A DNA stretch of 22,422 bases from Lingula anatina. Lineage: Eukaryota > Brachiopoda > Lingulata > Lingulida > Lingulidae. The notes under the pieces are model-generated. The model was not told the origin of the DNA, made no database searches, and worked only from the letters and a program-made list of their open reading frames with translations. The stretch's first letter is position 1. Each line of letters opens with the position of its first letter. The stretch spans positions 650,151 through 672,572 of the forward strand of contig NW_019773603.1 in the NCBI RefSeq assembly GCF_001039355.2. The letters are read 5' to 3'. Shown here in pieces: positions 9,010 through 19,762 of the stretch. A program made the translations under genes and the position numbers.

Positions 9010-10303
9010 AAAAAAGAATTCAGTTCCAAAAAGTTAAATGAGGCACCAAGTGAAATTTTATTCTTAATATTGTCTTAAAATGTAATTCAAAATACCCTGT
9101 CTAGCAACGCTTGTCTTTATTGTAAAAACATCTTAGGCATGGTAGTCTTAGGTAGATTGTCAACATATTCTTGGCTTCTAGTGTGCACCTCTTTATTAGA
9201 CTAGTGTTAGTCATTGTCACCCACAGCCAGGGGAACAAAGAGCTTTTGTCACTAGATATATCAATGGGCATTGAGTATTAGCTACTGTTCTTTTTTTGGC
9301 ACAACAGTGTCGTTTCAAGCCGGCCTGGACACAGCATATCATGTCCAATATTACATATGAGTATACATTAATAATAAGCCACTGGGTCACTGTGGGTATG
9401 TCCCCCTCCACAAGGTGTTTAGGTAAGTTCACCCCCAATATCCGTTCCATAAAAGGAAGCGAAGCACATTTTCCATCCCTATGCTGTCTACCGCGGTACA
9501 TTGTAGTAAAACTGTACTTGTTTATTGCTTATTTTCCCAATATCAGCATTTTGCTCTTTCTTGATCTCGCAGCTTGTGTGGTAAACCGCCCTTTAGCTTA
9601 ATACGCCCAAAGACGTCTTAAAGTACGCAAGAATTCACTAGTACTGGACCTCATCTGATACGTTTTTGTGCAGTTAGTATGAGAATGTATAGTATGGGAT
9701 TCGTCTTAGAATGCATTTCATAGGCAATACACAAAACACAGTGAATTTGGCAGACATAAAATGATATAACCAGGGAAATATTCGTAGTTTTTATCACTTT
9801 TATCATTTTATTCGTTGCGGCACGCACCCGGCAGATAATCACCGGTAAATAATTACCCGGTAAATAATCACCCATTATTTCTGACCCTACTCTCGTTCAC
9901 GTCCTGCAAAATGTCACTTGATTTTACTATCTATTTTCTGAGAATTAGGGGCATCTCAGTTGATTCGCATGAATAGTGCTTTCTACCTGAAAACTTTTAA
10001 AATGGCCCAGAGTAACACTGAGTCACCATCAATAAAAAGTTGGTGGTATAAGTTATTTCTTCGGCTCATGTACATGTTTTATCTTTGCATATTGGAAATC
10101 AACATCAAAATGATAGTAATTATCAAATGGGGATTTGCTCATATACTAACTGTTATGTACAGAAATATTAATCTCTAGAGTATATATATATATTATTAGA
10201 CGGAAATAATTGTACATGTAATGTAACATTGCATGTATATGTAAAGTGTCAAGGTGTGAAGTAAGATGTGTTTAGGTGTGAAGTAAGACGTCAATAACGG
10301 GTA
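9010..10303. other. 3' flank of unit B, non-coding
   Basis: It matches 12010-13292 in unit C with many small indels, and the longest frames (9296-9601, 9217-9501) are not preserved in C, so it is probably non-coding. It contains short repeats of GGTAAATAATNACCC at 9836-9872 (absent in C) and a GTGTTTAGGTGTGAAGTAAG repeat near the end. An AATAAA at about 10030 (ATCAATAAAAAG) is a weak polyadenylation candidate that is not conserved in C. Confidence 0.6.
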
Positions 10304-11097
10304 NGTAGTAATTTATGAACTCCTTTTTAATTTGTACCATTTTAGGAATTACGTATTGTTTTATAATTTAAAGTTTATTGTTAATTTTCTTTTTAATATC
10401 TTTCGGAAACTTAAACCTTAAGGTGGCAATTTTACCTAATAAATTATTATTTTTAAATTATTATAAAGATTTTAGCGATAGAATATCAGGTATGTTCTTG
10501 TGACAATCCGCATTTTCTCTCCAGCAGAATACAGCTGTGATAGAAGCATTCTCCTGGAGGGAATAAAAAATTATTTTAACACAAGCATTATGGATCACGT
10601 ACATGTAAAAAATACTTTTTTGGGTTTAGAAAAAATGCCATAGAAAATGTAAAGCTGGTTAAAATGACGTTTCATTTTTATTACATCATTAGACGTGTCT
10701 ACAGATTGTTATCATGCAATACCCGCCTTATATCATTTTTTAAGATAGACGTCGCCTCTGTCTATGTAGTACACCTTAGACACGCTCTTATTAGACTAGC
10801 GACTTTTTTTAAAAATACTGCCGTTAATTGTGTAAACGTTTGATAGCGTTTAGCGGTGTCTTTTTCACATTTTTCTGCTCGCTAAACATCCGATTTGACG
10901 GTGTATATATACACATATCCCGATAAATGAGACTTAAATAGTCATGTTGGATATGGAAACTGGACGTTTTAAAGAATCTATATATAAAATGCTTTACAGC
11001 TGTGCTGCGATAATATGGCAGAAGAAACAAAAAAGTTATAGTTACAAGAACCCTTTTAAAAATTGTGTATATCTGAGGGGAAACGTTTGCTTTACAG

Positions 11098-11670
11098 GCA
11101 CTTTGCAACGAGGAAGAGGACCAGTGTTTTACTCCAATACGGTATATGGTCAACACTGATTTTACCATCCAGATGGCGCTTTTGTCGGAACAGGAACAGG
11201 AGGCTTCTGCAGCTGAAGGTATTTGTGACGTGAACATAGCTTATCTTTTCTCTACCAAGATTTACAAAGCTATAGGCGACGGTGCATGGCACTTTATGCC
11301 TGACCGGAAGACGTGTACAGAGATGAGCCGCAATGCAACAAACCAATCACTGGTGGCGGTCTTCAACTTCCAGGCCAGATTAACCAAAATGATCAGCGGT
11401 TATCGTGAAGGTTCCAAGCTGTTTGCTTCCTACCGGGCAGAGTTCTCTAGGACGCTGAAGGCCAGGAGAGAGACGGTCTACTTTGACGGCAAAGATTATC
11501 TTGTCATCTTGCTGGATTCTGACCAGGGCCGCTGCTCACAACGGGAACTGCCAATAGAGGTGCATGACGGGGAAAATGGCACGACGTCCTCACGTGCCAG
11601 GGGTGGTCTGCGTGGTGATGCACTGGTACGCGCCGTGTTTGCTATTTTTTTTGGGTATTTTAGCTTGTAG
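11098..11670 (+). CDS. Terminal exon 3C: C-terminal ectodomain and predicted GPI-anchor signal
   Basis: This exon has 190 codons plus a TAG stop and starts in phase 0 after TTTACAG with ALCNEEEDQCFTPIRY. It is almost identical to 3A; visible changes include KMFAS/KLFAS, DSDEG/DSDQG and VHAVFAIFWG/VRAVFAIFFG. It keeps all cysteines, both sequons and the hydrophobic tail. It shares with 3A the +1 shift near the end relative to 3B. It is the most distal terminal exon; joining to exon 2 would need a 5.3-kb intron (5800-11097). Confidence 0.75.
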   Translation, partial: ALCNEEEDQCFTPIRYMVNTDFTIQMALLSEQEQEASAAEGICDVNIAYLFSTKIYKAIGDGAWHFMPDRKTCTEMSRNATNQSLVAVFNFQARLTKMISGYREGSKLFASYRAEFSRTLKARRETVYFDGKDYLVILLDSDQGRCSQRELPIEVHDGENGTTSSRARGGLRGDALVRAVFAIFFGYFSL

Positions 11671-11795
11671 TTGTTTGATTTAATATACCGGGGTGACAAG
11701 AATGGTAGTTCACTATGAACCGTAGTCAGCTCCCCATTACTTCGTACAGGTGGGATTCGTCCCATATACCGGTATCAACCCCATCTAACCCAAAG

Positions 11796-11930
11796 CTGTA
11801 CTAATCATATGGGACCCTCGACTTCCATTCCTAGGACTACCATTCCTGTCACACCACTAACCCTCACCTGTACTTATCATAAGGGACCCTGGACTTCCAT
11901 TCCTAGGACTACCATTCCTGCCACAGCCGG
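11796..11930. repeat. 72-bp tandem repeat, two copies, in unit C 3' flank
   Basis: Copies start at 11796 and 11868. The pair matches the one at 7425-7558 in unit A and lies about 125 bases after the exon 3C stop. Confidence 0.85.
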
Positions 11931-12009
11931 CATATGTCATTTTCATTTATTACTACTTTTAAATGACCCATTGACTTGTTGGACACGGGGGAGTAGGGGA
12001 GTAGGGTAG

Positions 12010-13295
12010 AAATGAAGAATTCAGTTCCAAAAAGGTAGATAAGTCACCAAGTGAAATTTTATTCTTAATATTGTCTTAAATGTTAATTAAAAAGAAAAGA
12101 CCCTGTCTTGCAACGCTTGTCTTAACTGTAAAAACATCTTAGGCATGGTAGTCTTAGGTAGATTGTCAACATATTCTTGGCTTCTAGTGTGCACCTTTTT
12201 TTTTAGACTAGTGTCAGTCATTATCACCCACAACCAGGGGAACAAAGAGCTTTTGTCACTAGATATAGATGTGTCTGTGGACAGTGAGTATTAGAGTCTG
12301 TTCTGTAATTTTGTCTTTCTTTTTCGCACAAAATTGTCGTGTCCAGGCGGCCTGGTCGACAGCATATCATATCCAAGTTAACAAATGATTATACAATATT
12401 AATAAGCCACTAGGTCACTGTGGGCACGTTCCCCTCCACAAGGTGTTTAGGTAAGTTTACCCCCAATCTCCCTTCCAAAAAAGGAAGCAAAGCACATTTC
12501 CATCCCTATGCTGTCTACCGCGGTACATTGTAGTAAAACTGTACTTGTTTATTGCTTATTTTCCCAATATCAGCATTTTGCTCTTTCCTGATCTCCCAGC
12601 TTGTGTGGTAAACCGCCCTTTAGCTTAATACGCCCGAAGACGTCTTAAAATACGCAAGAATTCACTAGTACTGGACTTCATCCGATATGTTTTTGTGCAG
12701 TTAGTATGAAAATGTATAGTATGGGATTCGTCTTATAAAGCATTCCATAGGCGATACACAAAACACAGTGAATTTGGCAGACATAAAATGATATAACCAG
12801 GGAAATAAATCGTAGTTTTTTATCATTTTTATCATTTAATTCGTTGCGGCACGCACCCGGTAGAACGCCATTATTTCTGACCCTACTCTCGTCCACGTCC
12901 TGCAAAATGTCACTTGATTTTACGCTACATCTATTTTCTGAGAATTAGGGGCATCTCAGTTGATTCGCATGAATAGTGCTTTCTACCTGAAAATGGCCCA
13001 GAGTAACACTGTGTCACCATCAATACAAAGTTGGTGCTTTGTTTACATTGGTATAAGTTATTTCTGTGGCTCATGTACATGTTTTATCTTTGCATATTAG
13101 AAATCAACACCAAAATGATAGTAATTATCAAATGGGGATTTGCTCATATACTAACTGTTATATACAGAAATATTAATCTCTAGAGTATATATTATTAGAC
13201 GGAAATAATTGTACATGTAATGTAGCATTGCATGTATATGTAAAGTGTTTAGGTGTGAAGTAACATGTGTTTAGGTGTGAAGTAAGACGTCAATT
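12010..13295. other. 3' flank of unit C, non-coding
   Basis: It matches the 3' flank of unit B from GAATTCAGTTCCAAAAA to AGGTGTGAAGTAAGACGTCAA. Frames are broken between the two copies, and no exon with splice sites is supported. Confidence 0.6.
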
Positions 13296-13952
13296 TTTCA
13301 CATTTAATTATCATCAAAGTTTTTACTTAACCGTGCGATCGTGCGATTGTAGAATACGTTTGGTGCAATGACTTGGTGCCGTTTGCACAGTTGCTAGGAA
13401 ACGTTAACTAAAGCCACTGACACACCTAGCGCATAGCAAAAACGTATAAGAAAGAGTGCCCATTAGCAGACAGTCTTATGTCCCGTACGTCTGGAGTACG
13501 CAACCAAGCTTAATTAATCACCATATATTGAACCTGATTAATTCACACCAATCACGAGACAGGAAAAACATGATTTTGTAACAGCTGGTCAGCCGACTCT
13601 CTTATGACCAAACAAGTGCATTTGTACTCGTTTAAATGGTTGGAATCGATTCTCGGTAAAAAAATAGAAGAAAGTTTTCATTGACTGTCAGTATATTATA
13701 TTACCTTAAACTTGCATAAACTTTGCATAAAGTGCACGGTAACAGTTCAAAATATTAGGTTTCATATAATATTTATATAAATACTGGTATATATTAATAT
13801 GATATCGTTTAATATTTGCTTTCAATGTGCCCTAGTATTCGTAGTTTACTCGAGATTATGTTATTTTTGTTAAGTGTTTTATTAAATTCAATTTACTGGT
13901 TTTAAATGGATCAACGAATGAGTTGGCTGGGAGAGCGGTGGCAGAGATAGAT

Positions 13953-14097
13953 TGAGAGAAAGAGAGAGAAAGTTCAAGATTAAGAAAGGGAGAGCAAGAG
14001 AGAGAGATAGAGAGAATAATGGAGAGAAGAAAGCGAGAGAGAGAGAGGGAGAGAGAGAGAGAGTAAGAGAGAGCGAGAGAGAGAGAGAGGAGGGGGA
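13953..14097. repeat. Polypurine (GA-rich) tract, ~145 bases
   Basis: The + strand is nearly all A and G with few interruptions, dominated by GAGAGA. Long homopurine tracts of this kind can adopt triplex DNA. The apparent 77- and 84-residue Ser/Leu-rich frames on the minus strand are artefacts of this repeat. Confidence 0.9.
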
Positions 14098-15039
14098 TTG
14101 TTCACTTCTTTTATAATGCAAATATATTCAAGACAAACAGGTTCTAAAATATTCGTAACTTTATATTTCTGTATAGTGTAAGAAAAGATAACATTTGGCT
14201 CATGTCTGACCATAGTTGCATGTGCATAGAGCATTTGATTAATTAGTTGAATGCATCCAATACAGAAGTAATGTTGGACGCAGGGTCAGTAAAAGTCAGG
14301 TGGTCAGTAAAGTAGGGTTGTTGTCTGTTGACCAGAGGTCACAGGGTCGGTCCAGGCGCCATGAGGCAGTTACCGCCAGATGTCAGCATGTTATCTGTGC
14401 GTAATAAATCATTTATTTGTATCACGAGTTGTTGTTTTTCTTTAAACCGACGTGACAGAAAATCGGGTAACTAAACTTCGATTGCAAAGGATGGAAGACT
14501 GTGGCGAGAACAATTACAAAAAAGGATCAGCTTACAGCAACAATGAGACGCGTGTTGCCATATCATTCATACGTGTATGTCGTCTTCCAAAGTAGAGCAG
14601 ATTTTTATCTTATAACATACGAACTTGATCGATGGGTTAGCTTTCCTGATAATTTGATGGTTTCTTTCTCCGGTTCTTAATCTTCTTAGTGTTTTCAAAG
14701 CAAAGTGCAGACTGTATCAGGTAGTCTACAGAAATGACAAAAAAAATCCATATACGTTATCCACTTGTTGTAAGTTAGTGTTACATGTGTCTTTACTTGC
14801 TGTCTCTCCTTAGAAAATGCATTTCACCATGATCCACTAATCAAAAGCGTTGTTCAAGATACATATTTATTAATTCAATGCCGCTTATAAAATGCAGTAT
14901 CAACAAAATAGGGTATCGTGTGAAAATCTGGATGCATACTATAGAATAAACAGTGTTATGAAAGGTGGATGTAAACTGAAATAAGCAACTTTTAGTTAAA
15001 GAGAATAAAACAGAGTAAAACAGGTTTGTTGTTCTTATA

Positions 15040-15165
<126 letters not shown>

Positions 15166-15381
15166 ACTGGTAAACAAAATATCTACTGCATGCCGGCCAC
15201 TTTTTTTTTTCAAGATATCAAACCTCAAATCAGATGTTATCTCCTTACCCGAAATTCGAAACTAACATTATTATGCTTAATGTTAATGTTTAGTATGGTG
15301 AGCAGTGAGTCATATGGTTCTCTATAGGCTGAAATAAACATATATTATACTTGTAGATATGAGGTAAAGACATTATCATTC

Positions 15382-15410
<29 letters not shown>
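15382..15410. repeat. Poly-A run of 29
   Basis: This is an uninterrupted A-run. It could be the tail of a retroposed sequence, but no flanking direct repeat or source gene is recognisable. Confidence 0.85.
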
Positions 15411-15413
<3 letters not shown>

Positions 15414-16610
15414 GCTGCTCGAAAATAATTCTCCAATTCCCATCCAAAAGGGAGCCTCGTTTTGGCTTCCAGTGTATGTTATAATTATGTCATGGAATAA
15501 ACGAGTTAATTTATCGGTGTGTGTGTAGACTCTACCCCTGTATGTGTGTGTGTGTGTGTGTATGTGTGTGTGAATAAGTGTGAGTGTTTTTGTAACAGAA
15601 TAAACACATGAATTGTTTCTGCTTTACTACGGAAAAACATAAAACCCTCAGCAGCGAATGCAGACATGGTGGAAAATTGGGCAGACCTGGGTGAGTTGGC
15701 CCAGTTAGACACTATTGGCTATCTGGAAATGTGTTAAAACAACAAAACCGGTTTTAAAGCAAGCGCCATGAACGCAGCTACCCGGTATGTATACAATGTC
15801 ATTATTTTGCAAATATAATGTCACATTACTCGCAATTTGACAAAAAAGTACCTGACCTCAGGGAGGCTAGCTTACTTGCCCCTTTACCCCCTTCCCCCTC
15901 GTACCCACAAACCTTGACAGGGCTCCTAAAATGAGCACAGACGACGTGTAGAGTAAGCATAACAGGGTATAGGCCAGACCAATCAGAACTTGGATACTTT
16001 TTTAGTTTGGGAACAAAAGAAGTATATATATATAAATATATATTGTTTATTCGATATCGAGCGAGACATTTGAACTTTTTAAGAAGTGAAAAACCGGTAC
16101 ACAAGAAATATGTTTCACTAAGCTGTCATCATAGTTGTCATGTAGTTTAAAACATCAGCGTGGACTTACGTTTGTAAAGCGGAATTGGCTTGTCGATTTG
16201 TCCAAGCAGTACATTGTGTTTTGGATCAATAAATACGATATATTAAAATGGTATTAAGGATATTATCACCCCTCACCCAAAACCCTTTATGTACTGCTTT
16301 ACATACATTCCTTTGGGTAATAAATAAATCTTCAGTGTTCAGTGACTAAAAATATTACCATTTACACATATGTCATTTTACGGGTGACGTCATGATTGCG
16401 ATTGTGGGGGGAAAAACTGAAAAAGTCGGTTTTTCAAGTTTCTCTTTTACCTAAACACTCACGATCACCATTTTAACGCCCATTTTATGACTCCATTTTG
16501 TACTCCAAAACCCTGCCAGCGTTTTCTTTTAAGTCTTAGTTATCAGGTCAAAATAGAAAGGTGTTAAACTGACGATTAATGCTTCGAGTTGCCTATGCTT
16601 ATACATTGCC

Positions 16611-16635
16611 AAAAAAAAAAAAAAAAAAAAAAAAA
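16611..16635. repeat. Poly-A run of 25
   Basis: This is an uninterrupted A-run followed by TACCCGGCGG. No retroposed body is recognisable before it. Confidence 0.85.
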
Positions 16636-16929
16636 TACCCGGCGGTATTTTATATTTTCGAGTTGATTAATATCAGTACAAAGAGAGATGCTTTATTGAA
16701 TAATTAGATGCAGGAAAAATCTCATTTTCGTTATCTGGATGATGATAGAGGGTTACAATACCCTTAATAATAATAGAAGTACTCTGCCCATTCTTCTTTT
16801 GTCATCGATCTCGACTTCATGTTCCTTTTCTAAGTGCCATGTATTGCCGTCTTAAATAGATCTTCAATATCTTACCTTTAAACTCCGCGTTCTCGCCACA
16901 CTTGGAATATATATTCCATTATAACAAGC

Positions 16930-17088
16930 TACACGCTGGGAGCCTGTGTGAATTTCTAATCTGTGAAACAGTTTGTCAAAATTCTAATTTCAAGAGAGGA
17001 AGATAAGTGTGATTTTTTTCAGAAACCGAAAGGAGGGGGCAGGACCCCCCAGTCCTGACCCCCCTGACCCCTCCTACACCCGCCACTG
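16930..17088. mobile_element. 5'-truncated remnant of the C-rich MITE-like element
   Basis: It matches the right half of the element at 17878-18182: an AGTCAAAATTCTAATTT-like stretch, AGAGAGGAAGA, then the G-run/C-run GGAGGGGGCAGGACCCCCC and a right end ACACCCGCCACTG at 17076-17088. The left end is missing. It directly precedes relic promoter I, as the fuller copy precedes relic II. Confidence 0.55.
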
Positions 17089-17096
17089 CATTAGAT

Positions 17097-17876
17097 TTGA
17101 CAGTAATTTATACAATAATAGAATATTCGATTTAAGTCATGTATTATATTTGGTACTGTCTATTTATTAAACTATTTCCCAAGAATGAAAATCAATCTCA
17201 TTCTATCATCTCGTGCAAGATCAGATGAAAAGCGTGACAAACAAAAACACCATTATAACGTAATACCAGGACTCGCCGTGGAGAATACGACACTACAGAA
17301 CATGACGAAGATTGAATTGTTTATAAATAAATAAATAAATATGTTAACAAAGGGAAAATCATAAAATGCAAATTATAAACTCTAAAAATGAGACACGTTG
17401 CTTTTATTTAAGCAAGAAGTAGGAGGTCGTCCTTTGATGTTTAAGATTTCATTATTTAGAAATAATTTGAGTGGATCGATGCTCACAAAAACTGGTGAAA
17501 ATCAAAATAAAACTAAACCAAAATTTCTGTGAGAAAAATTCAGTTTCTATTAAAGTTTTAATGATTCCTTAAAAATAAGATTTGTATGCCGTTCCAGTAA
17601 CATCTTTATACACCTACTAATTTTCACTTCCCTTGTCATTTCGTTAAGAGAGCGTGGTGAAAAGATAATTAAGGCTCCGACTATCGATGACCAACAAGTA
17701 TTACATACAGCAATCCAAAATGACGTTCAAACAATGTACTCGTGACATGCTGCTTGTCTAACAATAAGACAGCTACGGTTTCCGATTCCATGTTTTGTTC
17801 ACTGTCAGTTTTGACTGACTTTTAAAGACAATTTGGTGTGTGGAAATTGATATTACTGCGATTTACAGGCGGTATG
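17097..17876 (+). pseudogene. Relic promoter copy I of the SMB-like gene (no coding exon)
   Basis: It matches 18187-18980 at a period of 1094 bases and, over its second half, the promoter of gene copy 1 (2585-2950). It keeps TTCACTTCCCTTGTCATTTC and the TGTGGAAATTGATATTACT landmark, then breaks off into the MITE-like element at 17878 before reaching any start codon. It is either a truncated gene copy or a duplicated regulatory segment. Confidence 0.65.
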
Positions 17877-17877
17877 A

Positions 17878-18182
17878 AAGGGGCAGATCCAGGACTTTTT
17901 TTAAAGATGTGTGTGTGTGTGTGTGGGGGGGGGGGGGGTCCTTTTCTTTAGGAATAACAGGCCTCGGATTCACACGCCGCCCTAGGGGTGGGTTTTGGGC
18001 CCTGGTGAAGGGCCCCGAAAAGCTGTGGTGTTTTAGAGGGAGAACAGTGCCACTTGTTTAAATTATAAAACAGATAGTCAAATTTTAATTTAAAGAGAGG
18101 AAAACATGTAATTTTTTTCAGAAATCGAAAGGAGGGGACAGGACCCCCCTGATCCCCTTGACCCCTCCTAAATCCCCCACTG
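17878..18182. mobile_element. MITE-like element with (GT)n G-run interior
   Basis: The left end AAGGGGCAGATCCAGG and right end CCTAAATCCCCCACTG (reversed: CAGTGGGGGATTTAGG) are degenerate inverted repeats related to the ends of the element at 1741-1984. The interior contains (GT)n followed by a 14-base G-run (17908-17938), the GGCCTCGG..GGGCCC section and a G/C-run hairpin near the right end. The 73-codon frame at 17840-18061 crosses it and is not a gene. No clear target-site duplication. Confidence 0.55.
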
Positions 18183-18186
18183 TATT

Positions 18187-19130
18187 GGATTTGACAGTAA
18201 TTTATATAATAATAGAATATTCGATTTAAGTCATGTATTATATTTGGTACTGTCGCAGAAAAATATCTATTAAACTATTCCCCAAGAATGAAAACCAATC
18301 TCAATCTATCCTCTCGTGCAAGATCAGAAGAAAAGCGTGACAAACAAAAACACCATTATAACATGATACCAAGACTCGCCGTGGAGCATGCGACCCTACA
18401 GAACATGACCAAGATTAAATTGTTTATAAATAAACAAATAAATAAATAAAGGGAAATTCATAAAATACACATCATTAACCCTAAAAATGAGACAGGTTCC
18501 TTTTATTTAAGCAAGAAGTACGAGGTCGTCCTATGATGTTTAAAATGTAAACCGCGTTTTTATTTCATTATTTAGAAATAATTTGAATGGATGCTCACAA
18601 AAACTGGTCAAAATCAAAATAAAACTAAACCAAAATTTCTGTGAGAATAATTCAGTTTCTATTAAAGTTTTAATGATTCCTTAAAAAAAAAACATTTGGA
18701 TACCGTTCAAGTGACATCTTTATACACCTATTTATTTTCACTTCCCTTGTCATTTCGTTAAGAGAGCGTGGTGAAAAGATAATTAAGGCTCCGACTATCG
18801 ATGACCAACATGTATTACACACAGCAATCCAAAATGTCGTTTAAACAATGTGCTCGTGACATGCTGCTTGTCTAACGATAAGACACCTACGGTTATCCGA
18901 TTCCATGATTTGTTCACCGCCAGTTTTGACCGACTTTTAAAGACAATTTGATGTGTGGAAATTGATATTACTACGAAAAAAAACCCTGTAATGTATATTG
19001 CTTTCTTCTGTCTTATTTTTGGCTTCTGGTTGGAGAAACGTCATCAATACTTTTGATTATGCAATTTTTCCATAAACTTCTAAGCGCCCGTCGAGACTTT
19101 TTGGTAGCATGCTGGCCAACTCCTACGGTC
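18187..19130 (+). pseudogene. Relic promoter copy II of the SMB-like gene, exon 1 deleted
   Basis: It matches the promoter of gene copy 1 (about 2550-3100) and copy 2 (19497-20210) up to roughly 70 bases before the start codon, including the CATAAACTTCTAAGCGC landmark. At about 19131 it changes abruptly into block R, which lies in intron 1 of gene copy 1. The simplest reading is a deletion of about 2 kb removing the 5'UTR, exon 1 and the first part of intron 1. Confidence 0.65.
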
Positions 19131-19330
19131 GGACAATTAAGCAAAGTAACAAAGAAATTAACATGTTTTAAACAATAGATATCGTTAACAAGCTTATCAC
19201 ACGCGTAGCCCCACTATATACAAATCACATATGTACTTAAAAACGAACGGAACTGACAATAGTCTTATCATATAGTATCTTGATCTAAAGAAACACGTCT
19301 TCTGATTGGTTTCTATAAAGCCGACTGACC
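19131..19330. repeat. Block R, copy 3 (intron-1 segment joined to relic promoter)
   Basis: It matches 5061-5270 and 1-205, beginning GGACAATTAAGCAAAGTAAC. Similarity ends near 19330; 19331-19496 is unmatched spacer with no gene. Confidence 0.7.
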
Positions 19331-19496
19331 GGGTCCATGGTCGAACTTCGTCATTTACTTAATGGCACATGTAATAATGGTCTGTATTTGTACGTTGAAC
19401 ACCTTTGTCTGTTAACAGGAAGAGGTGTCGTTCTGTCTTCAAAATAATCACTTGTCTTAAAGGGGTTGTACCAGTGAGTTCTACGGTTATAAACGT

Positions 19497-19715
19497 TATT
19501 TATATAATAATAGAATATTCGATTTAAGTCATGTATTATAATTGGTACTGTCTATTTATTAAACTATTCCCCAAGAATGAAAATCAATCTCATTCTATCA
19601 TCTCGTGCAAGTGCAGATGAAACGCATGACAAACAAAAACACCATTATACCGTAATACCAGGATCCGCCGTGGAGAATACGACACTACAGAACATGACGA
19701 AGATTGAATAGTTTA

Positions 19716-19762
<47 letters not shown>

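Larger units (their letters stand above)
7653..10303 (+). repeat. Tandem unit B (intron 2 segment, exon 3B, full 3' flank)
   Basis: Unit B is bounded by unit A/N at the left and by the N at 10304. Its 5' part lacks about 75 bases present in A and C (around the CTCCAGCAGAATACAGCTG string), and its post-stop part lacks about 250 bases that include the 72-bp repeats. Its 3' flank (9010-10296) matches that of unit C (12010-13292), ending in AGGTGTGAAGTAAGACGTCAA. Confidence 0.85.
10305..13295 (+). repeat. Tandem unit C (intron 2 segment, exon 3C, full 3' flank)
   Basis: This is the only unit with both the 72-bp repeat pair and the complete 3' flank, so it appears closest to the full ancestral unit (about 2.99 kb). 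Its left edge abuts the N at 10304. Confidence 0.85.

Noticed and set aside
9217-9601. 94- and 101-codon frames in the unit B 3' flank
   Set aside because: The matching sequence in unit C (about 12220-12610) has indels and stops that break the frames.
13888-14234. Ser/Leu-rich frames on the minus strand
   Set aside because: They are translations of a GA-rich simple repeat.
14272-14457. Possible solo LTR starting TGTTGGACGC and ending GACGTGACA with an internal AATAAA
   Set aside because: The TG...CA ends and AATAAA are suggestive, but there is no target-site duplication, no second copy and no internal retroelement sequence to support it.
14491-14595. 34-codon frame with ATG after an A/T-rich stretch
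   Set aside because: It is too short, with no splice-site or conservation support.
17840-18061. 73-codon open frame with a Gly-run
   Set aside because: It spans the promoter relic and a MITE-like element with (GT)n and a G-run; it is low-complexity and not conserved.
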